This document shows, piece by piece, positions 1-8,439 of a DNA stretch of 64,000 bases (positions are counted from its first letter, which is position 1; every line of letters begins with the position of its first letter). The notes under the pieces are model-generated. The model was not told the DNA's origin and ran no database searches. It worked only from the letters and a program-made list of their open reading frames with translations. Both the position numbers and the translations under genes were made by a program. The stretch is from Tisiphia sp964030975. GTDB lineage: Bacteria > Pseudomonadota > Alphaproteobacteria > Rickettsiales > Rickettsiaceae. The stretch covers positions 806,001 to 870,000 of the forward strand of contig NZ_CAXIQH010000001.1 of NCBI RefSeq assembly GCF_964030975.1, read 5' to 3'.

Positions 1-1499
1 TTACGTTCACTTGATCGCAAATCTCCACTACCAACAGTTCCAAGATCAGCATCAATAACACCTACCAAGGTAAGATTGGGAAAGTGATAACCTTTAGTAA
101 TCATCTGAGTACCAATCAAAATATCAATCTCTAAATGTTCCATCTTATGTAGTAATTCATGAATCATTTTAGGTTTCTGAGCATAATCTTTACTGATTAC
201 GGCAATTTTACTATCAGGAAACAGATATCTTGTTTCTTCTTCAATTCTTTCAATTCCAGGACCACAGATAGTTAAAGAATCTTTTTCCAAACAATCTGGA
301 CAAACAATATGAATCCTACTCTGGTAGCCACAATGGTGACATTCAAGTTTTTTACTAGATTTATGTACCACTAACCAAGCAGAACAAGAATTGCAAGTAA
401 AACGATAACCACAAAGCTTGCATAGCATTAATGGGGCATATCCCCTACGATTTAAAAATAATAGCACTTGCTCTTTGCTTGCCAGCTTTTCGCCAATTAA
501 CGCTATTAACTTTGTAGATAAGTAAGAATTTTTCGGTAATTTCTCCTTCTTCATATCTATTATTTGAATTTCTGGTAAAGTTGCTTCCTGATAACGACTT
601 GACAATTCAATTAATTGATATTTACCTGTATTTACATTATAAATCGTTTCAATAGATGGGGTAGCTGAGCATAACACTATTTTTGTTGTAGATAGGCTTC
701 CTCGTAATATTGCTACATCACGAGCATTGTATAATATACCTTCATCTTGCTTATAAGAACTATCATGCTCTTCATCAATAATAATTAATCCAAGACTATG
801 ATATGGTAGAAACAAACTACTTCTAGCACCAATTATAACTTTGATTTCATTGTTCAGTAAACCTCTTAAAATCATCTTTTTTTGAGCTTTAGTAACCGTA
901 GAGTTCCATATTACTGGATGAAAACCAAAGCGTTCTGTAAAACGATTTATAATTTGCTGACTTAAGGCAATTTCTGGTAACATTATCAATATTTGATTAC
1001 CTTGCCTTAAATATTCAGCTAATAAATGAAAATAGATTTCTGTTTTTCCTGATCCGGTTACTCCCTTAATAATTGATGGTTTATCAGATTGACTTAATAG
1101 AGAAAGTACGTTTTGTTGTTCTATTGAGAGGGATGGTAGAGTAAAATCTTTATTTAACTCTTGATGTTTTATTTTTATAGGTTGTTCAGCAATGTCAATT
1201 GGCAAAACCAACTTGGCAACTGAACCAAGTTCCACCATATAATAATTAGCAGCCCATTTAATTAGTGATAATATTTCATGATTAAGCCTAAATTCAAGTG
1301 GTACTTTCTGTTTAATAGATTTGATTTTGTTAGATTTTTCTGAAATATCAATATCTAATTGCCAAACTATACCTGTCAATTCCTTATTTCTAAAAGGAAC
1401 TACTACTAAGTCGCCCATAGCTAATTCTAGTTCATTTGGAATTAAATAATCCAATGGAAAAAGATTAGCTAATGGCAGTAATATTTTAGCAATTTGCAT
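1..1499 (-). CDS. priA: Primosomal protein N' (replication restart helicase PriA), 3' part cut off by window edge
   Basis: PriA is the 3'-to-5' superfamily 2 helicase that reloads the replisome at stalled forks. Reading the minus strand from ATG at 1499 gives MQIAKILLPLANLF. A Walker A motif (GVTGSGKTE) lies near residue 147 and a DEEH box (IIIDEEHDSS) near residue 240. A cysteine-rich zinc-binding insertion follows, with CKLCGYRF, CNSC, CHHCGY and CPDC pairs, which is diagnostic for PriA. The last visible residues (GDLRSRE) belong to helicase motif VI, so roughly the C-terminal quarter lies outside the window. It is the last visible gene of the run hemE-hemH-hemJ-priA, 79 bp after hemJ. Function is certain at family level. 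Confidence 0.95.
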   Translation of the reverse strand, partial: MQIAKILLPLANLFPLDYLIPNELELAMGDLVVVPFRNKELTGIVWQLDIDISEKSNKIKSIKQKVPLEFRLNHEILSLIKWAANYYMVELGSVAKLVLPIDIAEQPIKIKHQELNKDFTLPSLSIEQQNVLSLLSQSDKPSIIKGVTGSGKTEIYFHLLAEYLRQGNQILIMLPEIALSQQIINRFTERFGFHPVIWNSTVTKAQKKMILRGLLNNEIKVIIGARSSLFLPYHSLGLIIIDEEHDSSYKQDEGILYNARDVAILRGSLSTTKIVLCSATPSIETIYNVNTGKYQLIELSSRYQEATLPEIQIIDMKKEKLPKNSYLSTKLIALIGEKLASKEQVLLFLNRRGYAPLMLCKLCGYRFTCNSCSAWLVVHKSSKKLECHHCGYQSRIHIVCPDCLEKDSLTICGPGIERIEEETRYLFPDSKIAVISKDYAQKPKMIHELLHKMEHLEIDILIGTQMITKGYHFPNLTLVGVIDADLGTVGSGDLRSSER

Positions 1500-1578
1500 T
1501 AAAATTTATTTTCGTACCATTTTATCATATTAACTATACACTAATTTTTCAATGCACTAATAAGTAATTACATTAAAA

Positions 1579-2016
1579 TTAATCAAATGGTTTAACAATA
1601 ACCATAATAACAGCTGTTATCATAAATAATGCTGGTACTTCATTGATAATACGATAAAATTTCTCAGAATGATCGTTTTTTCCATCAACAAAATTCTTTC
1701 GCCATCTAGCTAATAAACCATGAAAAATAGTTATACCTAAAACTGCTGTCATTTTTATATAAAACCATGTTCCTAAAGCTACTAACCCATATATATAACT
1801 ATTGATTATGCCTAAAGTATAGGTGGTTATCATAGCAGGATTCATGATTATTCTGAGTAACCTACTTTCCATTAATTGAAACATTTTATCAGTTTCACTA
1901 CCTACTATAACTTTAGAATGGTAGACATATAATCTTGGTAAGTATAATAGACCTACCATCCAAGAAATTGCTGATATAAGATGAAATGCTTTAAACCATA
2001 AATAATAGCTAGCCAT
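1579..2016 (-). CDS. hemJ: Protoporphyrinogen oxidase HemJ
   Basis: This 145-aa membrane protein matches the HemJ (former UPF0093) family, which converts protoporphyrinogen IX to protoporphyrin IX in most proteobacteria lacking HemG and HemY. The start MASYYLWFKAFHLISAISWM carries the conserved histidine of the first membrane helix, followed by the typical LLYLPRLYVYH stretch. Four hydrophobic helices are visible. It sits 29 bp downstream of hemH, so the last two steps of haem synthesis are adjacent and probably co-transcribed with hemE. Length is normal for the family. Confidence 0.93.
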   Translation of the reverse strand: MASYYLWFKAFHLISAISWMVGLLYLPRLYVYHSKVIVGSETDKMFQLMESRLLRIIMNPAMITTYTLGIINSYIYGLVALGTWFYIKMTAVLGITIFHGLLARWRKNFVDGKNDHSEKFYRIINEVPALFMITAVIMVIVKPFD

Positions 2017-2045
2017 TAATATTATCTCCTAATTATTTGAATTAC

Positions 2046-3137
2046 TTAAATTTTTAAATTACAAGGACACATAGTAAAATTACCAGGACATATTTTTTTA
2101 TTAATTGAACTACATATCAAATTTTTTGTTCCTTCTCCACCATTAACTAAATTTGATATCATTTTAGTTAAACTACTAATGAATAATTTATTTATTCCAA
2201 GAGCAGGAGTTCTAATATATTCTATTTTATATTTATCAGCAATTTTCCTGTACTCCATATCTAACTCTACTAATGTTTCAACATGTTCTGATACAAATGC
2301 TATTGGAACTATTATAAGAGGTTTATTTTCTTTACCAGCGACTTCAATTTCATCTTCTGTATTAGGTTTTAGCCACTCTACTGGACCAACACGACTTTGA
2401 TAAGTTATCTTATAATCCAAATTATCTATATTAAGGTTAGACACTAAATTTTCTACAGTTTTTTCAATCTGCCACTGATATGGATCTCCTGCTTTTATTA
2501 TTTTTGTAGGCAATCCATGAGCTGAAAATAATATACGAAAAATATCTTTGTTTTTCAACTTTTTTAATGATTTTTTTATTAATAATAAATGAGCTTCAAT
2601 AAATTCATTATCGGTGGGATAGCAACAAATAGTTTTAATTGGTATATTTTGGTTTGAATGTGTATCTTTTTGAAAAGAAGATACAAAGTCTTTAATCGAA
2701 GACCCAGTAGTAGTACTAGAAAATTGTGGATATAATGGTAACAATATTATCTCTGAAGGATTATACTCATTTATTTTTCTTATAGCTTCTTTGGAATTAG
2801 GGTAAAAATGACGCATTGCTATGAAAATTTTAAAGTCATCATTTATAATGCTTCTTAATTTTTCTATAATAGCATCTTTTTGAGATTCTGTTTCTTGTAA
2901 AATAGGTGACTTATTACCTATTAGAGAGTATATTTTTTGAGATTTTTTATTTCTGGTAATTGATATTATTTTAGCAAGAATAAATCTTAAGGGATTTGGT
3001 AGGTTAATAATTGCTCTATCATAAAATAAATTAAATAAAAACTGCTTAACTGAGCTTAAACTATCTGGTCCACCAAGATTGAAAAGTACAATAGCTATCT
3101 TTTTCCGAGATATTTTAGTATTTAAATTTTCTAACAT
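2046..3137 (-). CDS. hemH: Ferrochelatase
   Basis: Inserts Fe(II) into protoporphyrin IX, the last step of protohaem synthesis. The N-terminus reads IVLFNLGGPDSL. The catalytic histidine is in LFSAHGLPTKI and the conserved glutamate in FVSEHVETLVELDMEY. The C-terminal tail is cysteine-rich (LICSS, KKICPGN, TMCPC), matching the arrangement that holds a [2Fe-2S] cluster in several bacterial and animal ferrochelatases; presence of a cluster here is inferred. The start overlaps the end of hemE by 23 bp, indicating translational coupling. At 363 aa it is of usual length. Confidence 0.96.
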   Translation of the reverse strand: MLENLNTKISRKKIAIVLFNLGGPDSLSSVKQFLFNLFYDRAIINLPNPLRFILAKIISITRNKKSQKIYSLIGNKSPILQETESQKDAIIEKLRSIINDDFKIFIAMRHFYPNSKEAIRKINEYNPSEIILLPLYPQFSSTTTGSSIKDFVSSFQKDTHSNQNIPIKTICCYPTDNEFIEAHLLLIKKSLKKLKNKDIFRILFSAHGLPTKIIKAGDPYQWQIEKTVENLVSNLNIDNLDYKITYQSRVGPVEWLKPNTEDEIEVAGKENKPLIIVPIAFVSEHVETLVELDMEYRKIADKYKIEYIRTPALGINKLFISSLTKMISNLVNGGEGTKNLICSSINKKICPGNFTMCPCNLKI

Positions 3138-4146
3138 AATTAACTAAAAATTCAACATTTTCAACTGGTGTATTCGGTAAAACACCATGTCCAAGATTAA
3201 ATATAAAATTTCTTTCTTTAAAATTATAAATTATTTTATCTACTTTTTTTGCGATAATTTCTTTATTAGTAAGAAGTATAAATGGATCTAAATTACCTTG
3301 TACAACAACCTTTTTACTCCATAATTTCATAGTATCAATTGGTACAAATTGATCTACCCCAATAACATCCACCCCTGTATTACTAATATATTTTTCATAC
3401 AAAAGTCCAGAGATTCTTGGAAAACCTATAATCGGCAAATACGGAAATTGTTCTTTTAAAGCTACTACTATTTTTTTTGTTGGTTGTATAACAAATTGGT
3501 CATATTCTAGCTCTCCTAATATTCCTGCCCATGAATCGAACAGTTGTATTAAGTCAGCCCCAGCCTTTACTTGTCCTATTAAATGGATAATAGTCTTCTC
3601 TGTAATAAAGTCTAGTAGTTCTTGTGCTAAATTATTATTTTCATAAATAAATTTTTTACTTGTCTCAAAATTTTGTTTACCTCTTCCTTCAAGCATATAA
3701 GTCATTACCGTCCATGGACTACCGGCAAATCCTATTAGTGCAGTATCAACTGGCAAGTTTGCTTTAATTTTATTTATTATATCATAAACTACATTTAATT
3801 TCCCACTATAATTTCCTTTAAGATATTTAAAATCATCTTTTGATTGAAATTTACGTAATATTGGTCCTATATTTTCTTCAAATTTAACATCCCAGCCTAA
3901 TGCATCAGGTAAAACCAAAATATCAGAAAAAATTATAGCAGCATCAAAATTATATCTTCTTATTGGTTGTAAAGTTACTTCTACAGCCTTGTTAACATCA
4001 TAACATAAATCTAGGAAACCACTAACAGTTTTTCTTATTTTTTGATATTCAGGTAAATATCTACCAGCTTGACGCATTAACCAGATTGGTATGGCAGTAT
4101 TATTTTTTTTGAAAGTTTGTAAAAGTTGATTCATAAAATAGTCCAT
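3115..4146 (-). CDS. hemE: Uroporphyrinogen decarboxylase
   Basis: Decarboxylates uroporphyrinogen III to coproporphyrinogen III in the haem pathway. The signature WLMRQAGRYLPEYQKIR is near the N-terminus and GFAGSPWTVMTYMLEG lies mid-protein. The C-terminus contains FNLGHGVLPNTPVENV, typical of the family. ATG at 4146 gives MDYFMNQLL; an internal ATG at 4134 is an alternative start. hemE next to the origin is a conserved alphaproteobacterial arrangement (Caulobacter, Rickettsia). First gene of the minus-strand haem operon. Confidence 0.97.
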   Translation of the reverse strand: MDYFMNQLLQTFKKNNTAIPIWLMRQAGRYLPEYQKIRKTVSGFLDLCYDVNKAVEVTLQPIRRYNFDAAIIFSDILVLPDALGWDVKFEENIGPILRKFQSKDDFKYLKGNYSGKLNVVYDIINKIKANLPVDTALIGFAGSPWTVMTYMLEGRGKQNFETSKKFIYENNNLAQELLDFITEKTIIHLIGQVKAGADLIQLFDSWAGILGELEYDQFVIQPTKKIVVALKEQFPYLPIIGFPRISGLLYEKYISNTGVDVIGVDQFVPIDTMKLWSKKVVVQGNLDPFILLTNKEIIAKKVDKIIYNFKERNFIFNLGHGVLPNTPVENVEFLVNYVRKFKY

Positions 4147-4526
4147 ATTAATCTAATATATTATATATTATTTTTTTAGTTGTTGTAGAGATTGTTTATA
4201 TGTAGATATATTATATATACACTTAGTTATACACATTTTTTATTGTTAAATTACTTGATAGAATATATTAGTTGTAATTATTACTCACATTATTTATATA
4301 ATTATTTTTTTAGTGGATAATTATAGTAACTTATGTGTTTAAAGTGAGGGAACGTGATGGATATTGGATATCTAGCATTTTACACACAAAATTATCCACA
4401 AAATTATTCTTTGTATTTTATAGGTTATTAACCTTTTAATACGTGATACATATGCCTAATTATTAGTTAATATTAATATAGATATTGAAGTATGAATAAA
4501 AAATTATCCACAAAGACTAATAAACT
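4147..4526. other. Chromosomal replication origin (oriC) between hemE and ppsR
   Basis: A 380-bp, very AT-rich gene-free gap. Two perfect DnaA boxes TTATCCACA lie at 4392-4400 and 4504-4512. A TTATACACA box is at 4227-4235 and a one-mismatch box in reverse (AGTGGATAA) at 4312-4320. In R. prowazekii and Caulobacter the mapped or predicted origin lies in exactly this place, next to hemE. I looked for TTAA-N7-TTAA CtrA sites and did not find one I would defend. The assignment rests on boxes plus synteny. Confidence 0.85.
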
Positions 4527-5360
4527 ATGAATAAGCTAGTTATTCACTTAGTTTCAGACTCTTCAGTTCAAACAGTTAAGCATGCAGCTCATACTGCTTT
4601 GTCACAATTTAGCAAAATTGAATCGAAATTGTATCATTGGCCGATGTTAAGAAATGCAGAATTATTAAGTGAGGTTTTGAAAAAAATTAAGATGAAGCCA
4701 GGCTTGGTATTATACACTATTTTAGATTATGAGTTAAGAAGAAATTTAACTAAATTTTGTTATGACTTGAAAATTCCTTGTATTTCTGTCGTAGGTAGAA
4801 TTGTAAAAGAAATTTCAGCTTTTTTGGGTGTAGAAACAGAAGGAAGTTTAGTTTATGATTATAAATTTGATGAAAGTTATTTTGATAAGATTCATGCTAT
4901 TGATTATACATTCAGACATGATGATGGTCAGATGACTAGTGAATTAGATGAAGCTGATATTATTCTGATTGGTCCTTCTAGAACATCAAAAACTCCAACC
5001 TCTGTATATTTAGCATATAATGGATTTAAGACGGCAAATATACCTTATATACATGGTTATCCATTTTTAGACCTTTTAGGTAATGTAACAAAACAACTTA
5101 TAATTGGTTTAGTTATTGATCCAACTAGACTGATTGAAATAAGAGAAACTAGAATGCATTCTTTGCAGATAAGCGATAATACCAGTTATACTAATTTTAA
5201 AGTAGTTCAGGAAGAATGTATGCAAGTAAAACAAATTTGTCAACAACAAGGATGGTCAATAATTGATGTTTCAAGACGATCTATAGAAGAAACTGCTTCT
5301 GTGATTATGAAGCTTTATTATGACCGTAATAAGTCTGTTTTAACAAGTTATACTAAATAG
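4527..5360 (+). CDS. ppsR: Pyruvate, phosphate dikinase / PEP synthase regulatory protein (DUF299)
   Basis: Bifunctional ADP-dependent kinase and Pi-dependent pyrophosphorylase that switches pyruvate phosphate dikinase or PEP synthase off and on. The N-terminus MNKLVIHLVSDSSVQTVKHAA matches the family start LVSDSTGxT. The P-loop-like motif GPSRTSKTPTS lies near residues 151-161, and GYPFLDLLG and IDPTRLIEIRETR follow. At 277 aa it has normal length. It is the first gene to the right of the origin, in the position of RP001 in R. prowazekii. A hairpin terminator follows directly. Confidence 0.93.
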   Translation: MNKLVIHLVSDSSVQTVKHAAHTALSQFSKIESKLYHWPMLRNAELLSEVLKKIKMKPGLVLYTILDYELRRNLTKFCYDLKIPCISVVGRIVKEISAFLGVETEGSLVYDYKFDESYFDKIHAIDYTFRHDDGQMTSELDEADIILIGPSRTSKTPTSVYLAYNGFKTANIPYIHGYPFLDLLGNVTKQLIIGLVIDPTRLIEIRETRMHSLQISDNTSYTNFKVVQEECMQVKQICQQQGWSIIDVSRRSIEETASVIMKLYYDRNKSVLTSYTK

Positions 5361-5363
5361 TGT

Positions 5364-5392
5364 AGGGTACCGTGGTTAGGTACCCTTGTATT
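5364..5392 (+). terminator. Hairpin terminator after ppsR
   Basis: Inverted repeat AGGGTACC (5364-5371) / GGTACCCT (5379-5386) with a 7-base loop, followed by TTGTATT. It lies between the convergent ends of ppsR and the amidase-like gene. The T-run is weak. Confidence 0.55.
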
Positions 5393-5430
5393 AATAAAAG
5401 ATTTGTGGGTAATAGTAAGTTACTTATTTG

Positions 5431-6195
5431 TTATATACTTGCAGAATCACCTACTAAATTAACAGCAGGATGAAGATTGTCTAAAACATATTGATCTGCT
5501 TCAGACCAACTATTTGATGATTCCTGTTCTGGAACATAACGGGCATTAAATTTCTCAAACCAGTTTGTAGTTTTGTCACCACATTTTCCATCAACTGAAA
5601 TATTATAACCATGATCTTTTAACTGCGATTGAACATTGGAGACTATATCACCTTGATCATTTTTACGTATTAGTATGTTTTCTTGTTGGTCTTTCGTAGT
5701 TTCTATAAAATTACCAAAACCAGCTTCTGCAAGATCTTTCCAAGGAAAGAATTTTCCAGGTGCTACATGTATTTTAGATACTTCACCAAGACCTACAAGA
5801 TCATCCTTAATATTTAAATCTGGATATCTTTCTTTGATATCTGTAAGACATTTTTTTACTTTATCTATTTGAGAAGGTGTAAAATTAGTTTTTGAATCAT
5901 TGATAAGCATAATTGATATGCCAAAGTCATTAACTTTTTTTTGTCCTTTCCAACTACTATCGCCGGCAAAAAAGGTTTTTGACTCTAAGTCATTATGATA
6001 TTGATATTGTTGACCGTCTTTATCTATTATGTAATGTACACTTGTTCCTCTTTCTTGCAAAGCAATTAGTGCTTGGTTTAATGTTTGACTAACGGAATAG
6101 GTTAGCACAACACAACTTGGTTTTACTCCTTCTTCTCTAGGTGCAGAAAATTTACTATAATTAGTATAGCTAATACCATTATTTTGCTTACTCAT
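5431..6195 (-). CDS. N-acetylmuramoyl-L-alanine amidase (AmiD-like) homologue lacking the zinc ligands
   Basis: The fold resembles the amidase_2 / AmiD family (HYIIDKDGQQYQY, then SSWKGQKKVNDFGISI and FFPWKDLAEAGFG), followed by a C-terminal peptidoglycan-binding-like segment (VQSQLKDHGYN..VDGKCGDKT). The family's zinc site appears gone. The usual HYT of the first strand is LTYS here (Thr32), the WHAG-type segment is FFAGDS, and the late HxD..DPG region reads GLGEVSKIHVAPGKFF, so the second His and the Asp are replaced. There is no signal peptide. By inference this is a non-catalytic muropeptide or peptidoglycan-binding relative rather than an active hydrolase. At 254 aa it looks complete, and its frame is intact. 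Confidence 0.75.
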   Translation of the reverse strand: MSKQNNGISYTNYSKFSAPREEGVKPSCVVLTYSVSQTLNQALIALQERGTSVHYIIDKDGQQYQYHNDLESKTFFAGDSSWKGQKKVNDFGISIMLINDSKTNFTPSQIDKVKKCLTDIKERYPDLNIKDDLVGLGEVSKIHVAPGKFFPWKDLAEAGFGNFIETTKDQQENILIRKNDQGDIVSNVQSQLKDHGYNISVDGKCGDKTTNWFEKFNARYVPEQESSNSWSEADQYVLDNLHPAVNLVGDSASI

Positions 6196-6233
6196 TTAGT
6201 TCTCCTCATGATAATTTTAATTTGCTTGTAAAG

Positions 6234-6257
6234 TATTAAGTATGTACATACTTAATA
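6234..6257. promoter_or_regulatory. 24-bp perfect palindrome upstream of the amidase-like gene
   Basis: The half-site TATTAAGTATGT is followed immediately by its exact reverse complement. It lies 39 bp upstream of the amidase-like start codon and about 70 bp upstream of the predicted trxA promoter. Position and symmetry suggest an operator for a dimeric regulator; no regulator is identified. Confidence 0.4.
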
Positions 6258-6323
6258 AAAAATTATAAGTATAATTTTTGCTTGTGCAACAAGTTATTGC
6301 TAATATATAGGAACTATTGTATC

Positions 6324-6352
6324 TTGAATTTATGATATATAGTGTGTTTAAT
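6324..6352 (+). promoter_or_regulatory. Sigma-70-type promoter for trxA
   Basis: TTGAAT (6324-6329), a 17-bp spacer and TTTAAT (6347-6352), 20 bp upstream of the trxA ATG. A Shine-Dalgarno-like AAGGGA sits just before the start. Predicted by eye only. Confidence 0.5.
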
Positions 6353-6371
6353 AACTGAAAATTAAGGGATT

Positions 6372-6695
6372 ATGGCAAGTAATATAACAGATGATAATTT
6401 TAACCAAGAAGTTTTACAGTCTACTACAGTTGTATTAGTTGATTTTTGGGCTGAATGGTGTGGACCATGTAAAATGTTAACACCTATTCTTGAAGAATTA
6501 AGCAAGACATTGGTAGGCAAAGTGAAAATTGTTAAAATGGACATAGAGCAAAATCCTAATATACCTTCAAGTTTAGGTATTCGTGCTATACCTACGATGA
6601 TCTTATTTAAAGATGGTAAACAATTGGCTACTAAGACTGGATTATTTCCTAAAAATTCTATTGAAGAATGGATTAATTCTTCAATAAAAATGTAA
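6372..6695 (+). CDS. trxA: Thioredoxin
   Basis: Small cytoplasmic dithiol reductant. The active site WAEWCGPCKM lies near residues 28-37, and the cis-proline segment IRAIPTMILFKDG is present. At 107 aa it has the standard length. It is preceded by a good ribosome site (AAGGGA) and followed after 15 bp by the exporter ATPase gene, the same order as in R. prowazekii (RP002-RP004). Confidence 0.97.
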   Translation: MASNITDDNFNQEVLQSTTVVLVDFWAEWCGPCKMLTPILEELSKTLVGKVKIVKMDIEQNPNIPSSLGIRAIPTMILFKDGKQLATKTGLFPKNSIEEWINSSIKM

Positions 6696-6710
6696 AAATA
6701 TTTTTAGCAT

Positions 6711-7448
6711 ATGGCTTCTAAACTAGTATCTATAGAAATAGTGGATGGTTTTGTTGAAGGAATTAATAATCAACAAAGAGTAGAAAGCTTAAGGCGTTTT
6801 TTTATTAAAGGGGGTAATATTTTTCCTTCGTCAATTTCTATCTTAAATAATATAAATTTTTCTTGTCAAACAGGTGAAAGAATTGCCTTTGTTGGTAATA
6901 ATGGTTCAGGTAAAAGTTCTTTGCTTAAGGTAATTGCTGGAATATATCCATTAAAGTTTGGAACAGTTACAGTCCATGGTGATTTTGCTGCTATCATTGA
7001 AACTGGAATAGGACTTGAGTTAGAGCAAACTGGCAGAGAGAACATTAAAATGCTTATGCTTTATAATAATATGTTAAGTAGGTACAGCAAAGAATTAGAA
7101 CAAGAAATTATAATTTTTTCTGAGCTAGGGAGTAAAATAGATTTACCGGTAAAAAATTACAGTTCTGGTATGTTATCAAGATTGGCTTTTTCTGTATCAG
7201 TTTTTCAAGATTCGGATATTCTTCTGCTAGATGAAATTTTTGCTACAGGTGATAGTTATTTTGTTGAGAAGTCTACTAATTTTATGAAAAATAAGTTACA
7301 AAATATACCAATTTTAATATTAGTAAGTCATCAAGAAAATATTATTAGGGAGAATTGTAATAGATGTGTATTATTGAAAGAAGGTAGCATTATCGCGGAT
7401 GGTTATCCAAGTGAAATACTAAAAATTTATAATAGTGGGAATTACTAA
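6711..7448 (+). CDS. ABC transporter ATP-binding subunit, polysaccharide/O-antigen export (Wzt type)
   Basis: Walker A VGNNGSGKSSLLKV is near residue 64, the signature segment is NYSSGMLSRLAFS, and Walker B with catalytic Glu is ILLLDEIFATGD. The N-terminal extension before the ABC core and the absence of a C-terminal carbohydrate-binding domain resemble the short RfbE/KpsT/TagH-like subgroup. It powers export of a lipid-linked polysaccharide with the permease encoded next, with which it shares one base (TAATG), a sign of tight coupling. At 245 aa it is full length for the short type. Confidence 0.9.
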   Translation: MASKLVSIEIVDGFVEGINNQQRVESLRRFFIKGGNIFPSSISILNNINFSCQTGERIAFVGNNGSGKSSLLKVIAGIYPLKFGTVTVHGDFAAIIETGIGLELEQTGRENIKMLMLYNNMLSRYSKELEQEIIIFSELGSKIDLPVKNYSSGMLSRLAFSVSVFQDSDILLLDEIFATGDSYFVEKSTNFMKNKLQNIPILILVSHQENIIRENCNRCVLLKEGSIIADGYPSEILKIYNSGNY

Positions 7449-8224
7449 TGTTAAAGTATTTTTTTTCCAAAAAATACTGGTTGTCAGTAATGCTATTAAC
7501 CCAAGCTTCTATATCTCGTCAAAATAAAGATTCTTTTTTAGGTTCATTATGGGGTCTAGTTCAGCCTTTTGTTCATATAATAACTATTTCATTTTTTGTT
7601 GGATTTTTACTTAAACAACCAAGAGAAACAATGATTATTAATTTAGTTGGAGCTATACCGTTATGGACATTTATTACTACTAGTTTAAATGTATCATCAA
7701 ATTCATTAACTAGTCGTAGTGGGATTATAAAAAAGATCATAATTTCTAGAACTATCTTTCCTATATCAGATAGTTTAGCACAAGTTTATAACCTAATCTA
7801 TTCGTTTGTAGCTATGTATATAGCTTTTATCATCTTATATCCTGAAAGATTTAGCATAAATATATTATTTGTACCAGTCTTTGTTTTGCCGTTGGTTGTT
7901 TCCGTGTGCAGTAGTTCTATTGCTTTTGCATTTTTAACCCCTTATATACGTGATGTTCCTCAAATGTTAAATTTAATTCTGAGTGTTATATATTGGAGTA
8001 TACCAATAGTGTACCCATATTCTATGGTACCAGAATCAAAAAGAATACTCTTTGAGATTAACCCTGTTTTTCTTGTTATAAGACCAGTTCAATTTTTAGT
8101 AACAGAAGGAGTGCTGCCAGATGCTTTTATGATTATCAAGTCCGTTATTGTAGCTGTTATTGTCACCTTTTTCAGTTATCTTGGTTATAGGTTATTTTCT
8201 AAAAATGTCATATATTATATATAA
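7448..8224 (+). CDS. ABC-2 type permease, polysaccharide/O-antigen export (Wzm type)
   Basis: 258-aa integral membrane protein with about six hydrophobic helices and the ABC-2 family N-terminal segment ASISRQNKDSFLGSLWGLVQPFVH. It also has the conserved ISRTIFPISDSLAQ and YWSIPIVYPYSMVP stretches. It forms the channel for the Wzt-like ATPase encoded immediately upstream. In Rickettsia this pair is thought to export surface polysaccharide (the RP003/RP004 arrangement). The substrate is not evident from sequence. Confidence 0.9.
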   Translation: MLKYFFSKKYWLSVMLLTQASISRQNKDSFLGSLWGLVQPFVHIITISFFVGFLLKQPRETMIINLVGAIPLWTFITTSLNVSSNSLTSRSGIIKKIIISRTIFPISDSLAQVYNLIYSFVAMYIAFIILYPERFSINILFVPVFVLPLVVSVCSSSIAFAFLTPYIRDVPQMLNLILSVIYWSIPIVYPYSMVPESKRILFEINPVFLVIRPVQFLVTEGVLPDAFMIIKSVIVAVIVTFFSYLGYRLFSKNVIYYI

Positions 8225-8268
8225 TACTTCAACCGTCATTGCTGGGCTAAGTATACTCCTAACTTAAA

Positions 8269-8394
8269 CGTCATTGCGAGGAGGCGTAAGCAGACGAAGC
8301 AATCCATTTTTAATCAATTTCTTGGATTGCTTTGTCGCTACTAAAGTAGCTCCTCGCAATGACGTATGTGAATTTGGCATAATGTTTAGCTATA
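8269..8394. repeat. Palindromic repeat (GTCATTGCGAGG family) after the exporter genes
   Basis: Hairpin-forming repeat beginning GTCATTGCGAGGAGGCG and ending CTCCTCGCAATGACG, with an internal AAGCAATCC / GGATTGCTT pair. It ends in TTAGCTATA, the outer inverted repeat of the same family seen at 9296-9446, 15790-15924 and elsewhere. It fills the 215-bp gap before the next gene. Confidence 0.8.
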
Positions 8395-8439
8395 ATATAC
8401 GCCTGTGCAAACCTGCAAAACCATAATTAGAATTACAGT

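Noticed and set aside
4147..4526. CtrA binding sites (TTAA-N7-TTAA) in the origin
   Set aside because: AT-rich sequence gives several TTAA words, but none with the correct 7-base spacing that I could defend.
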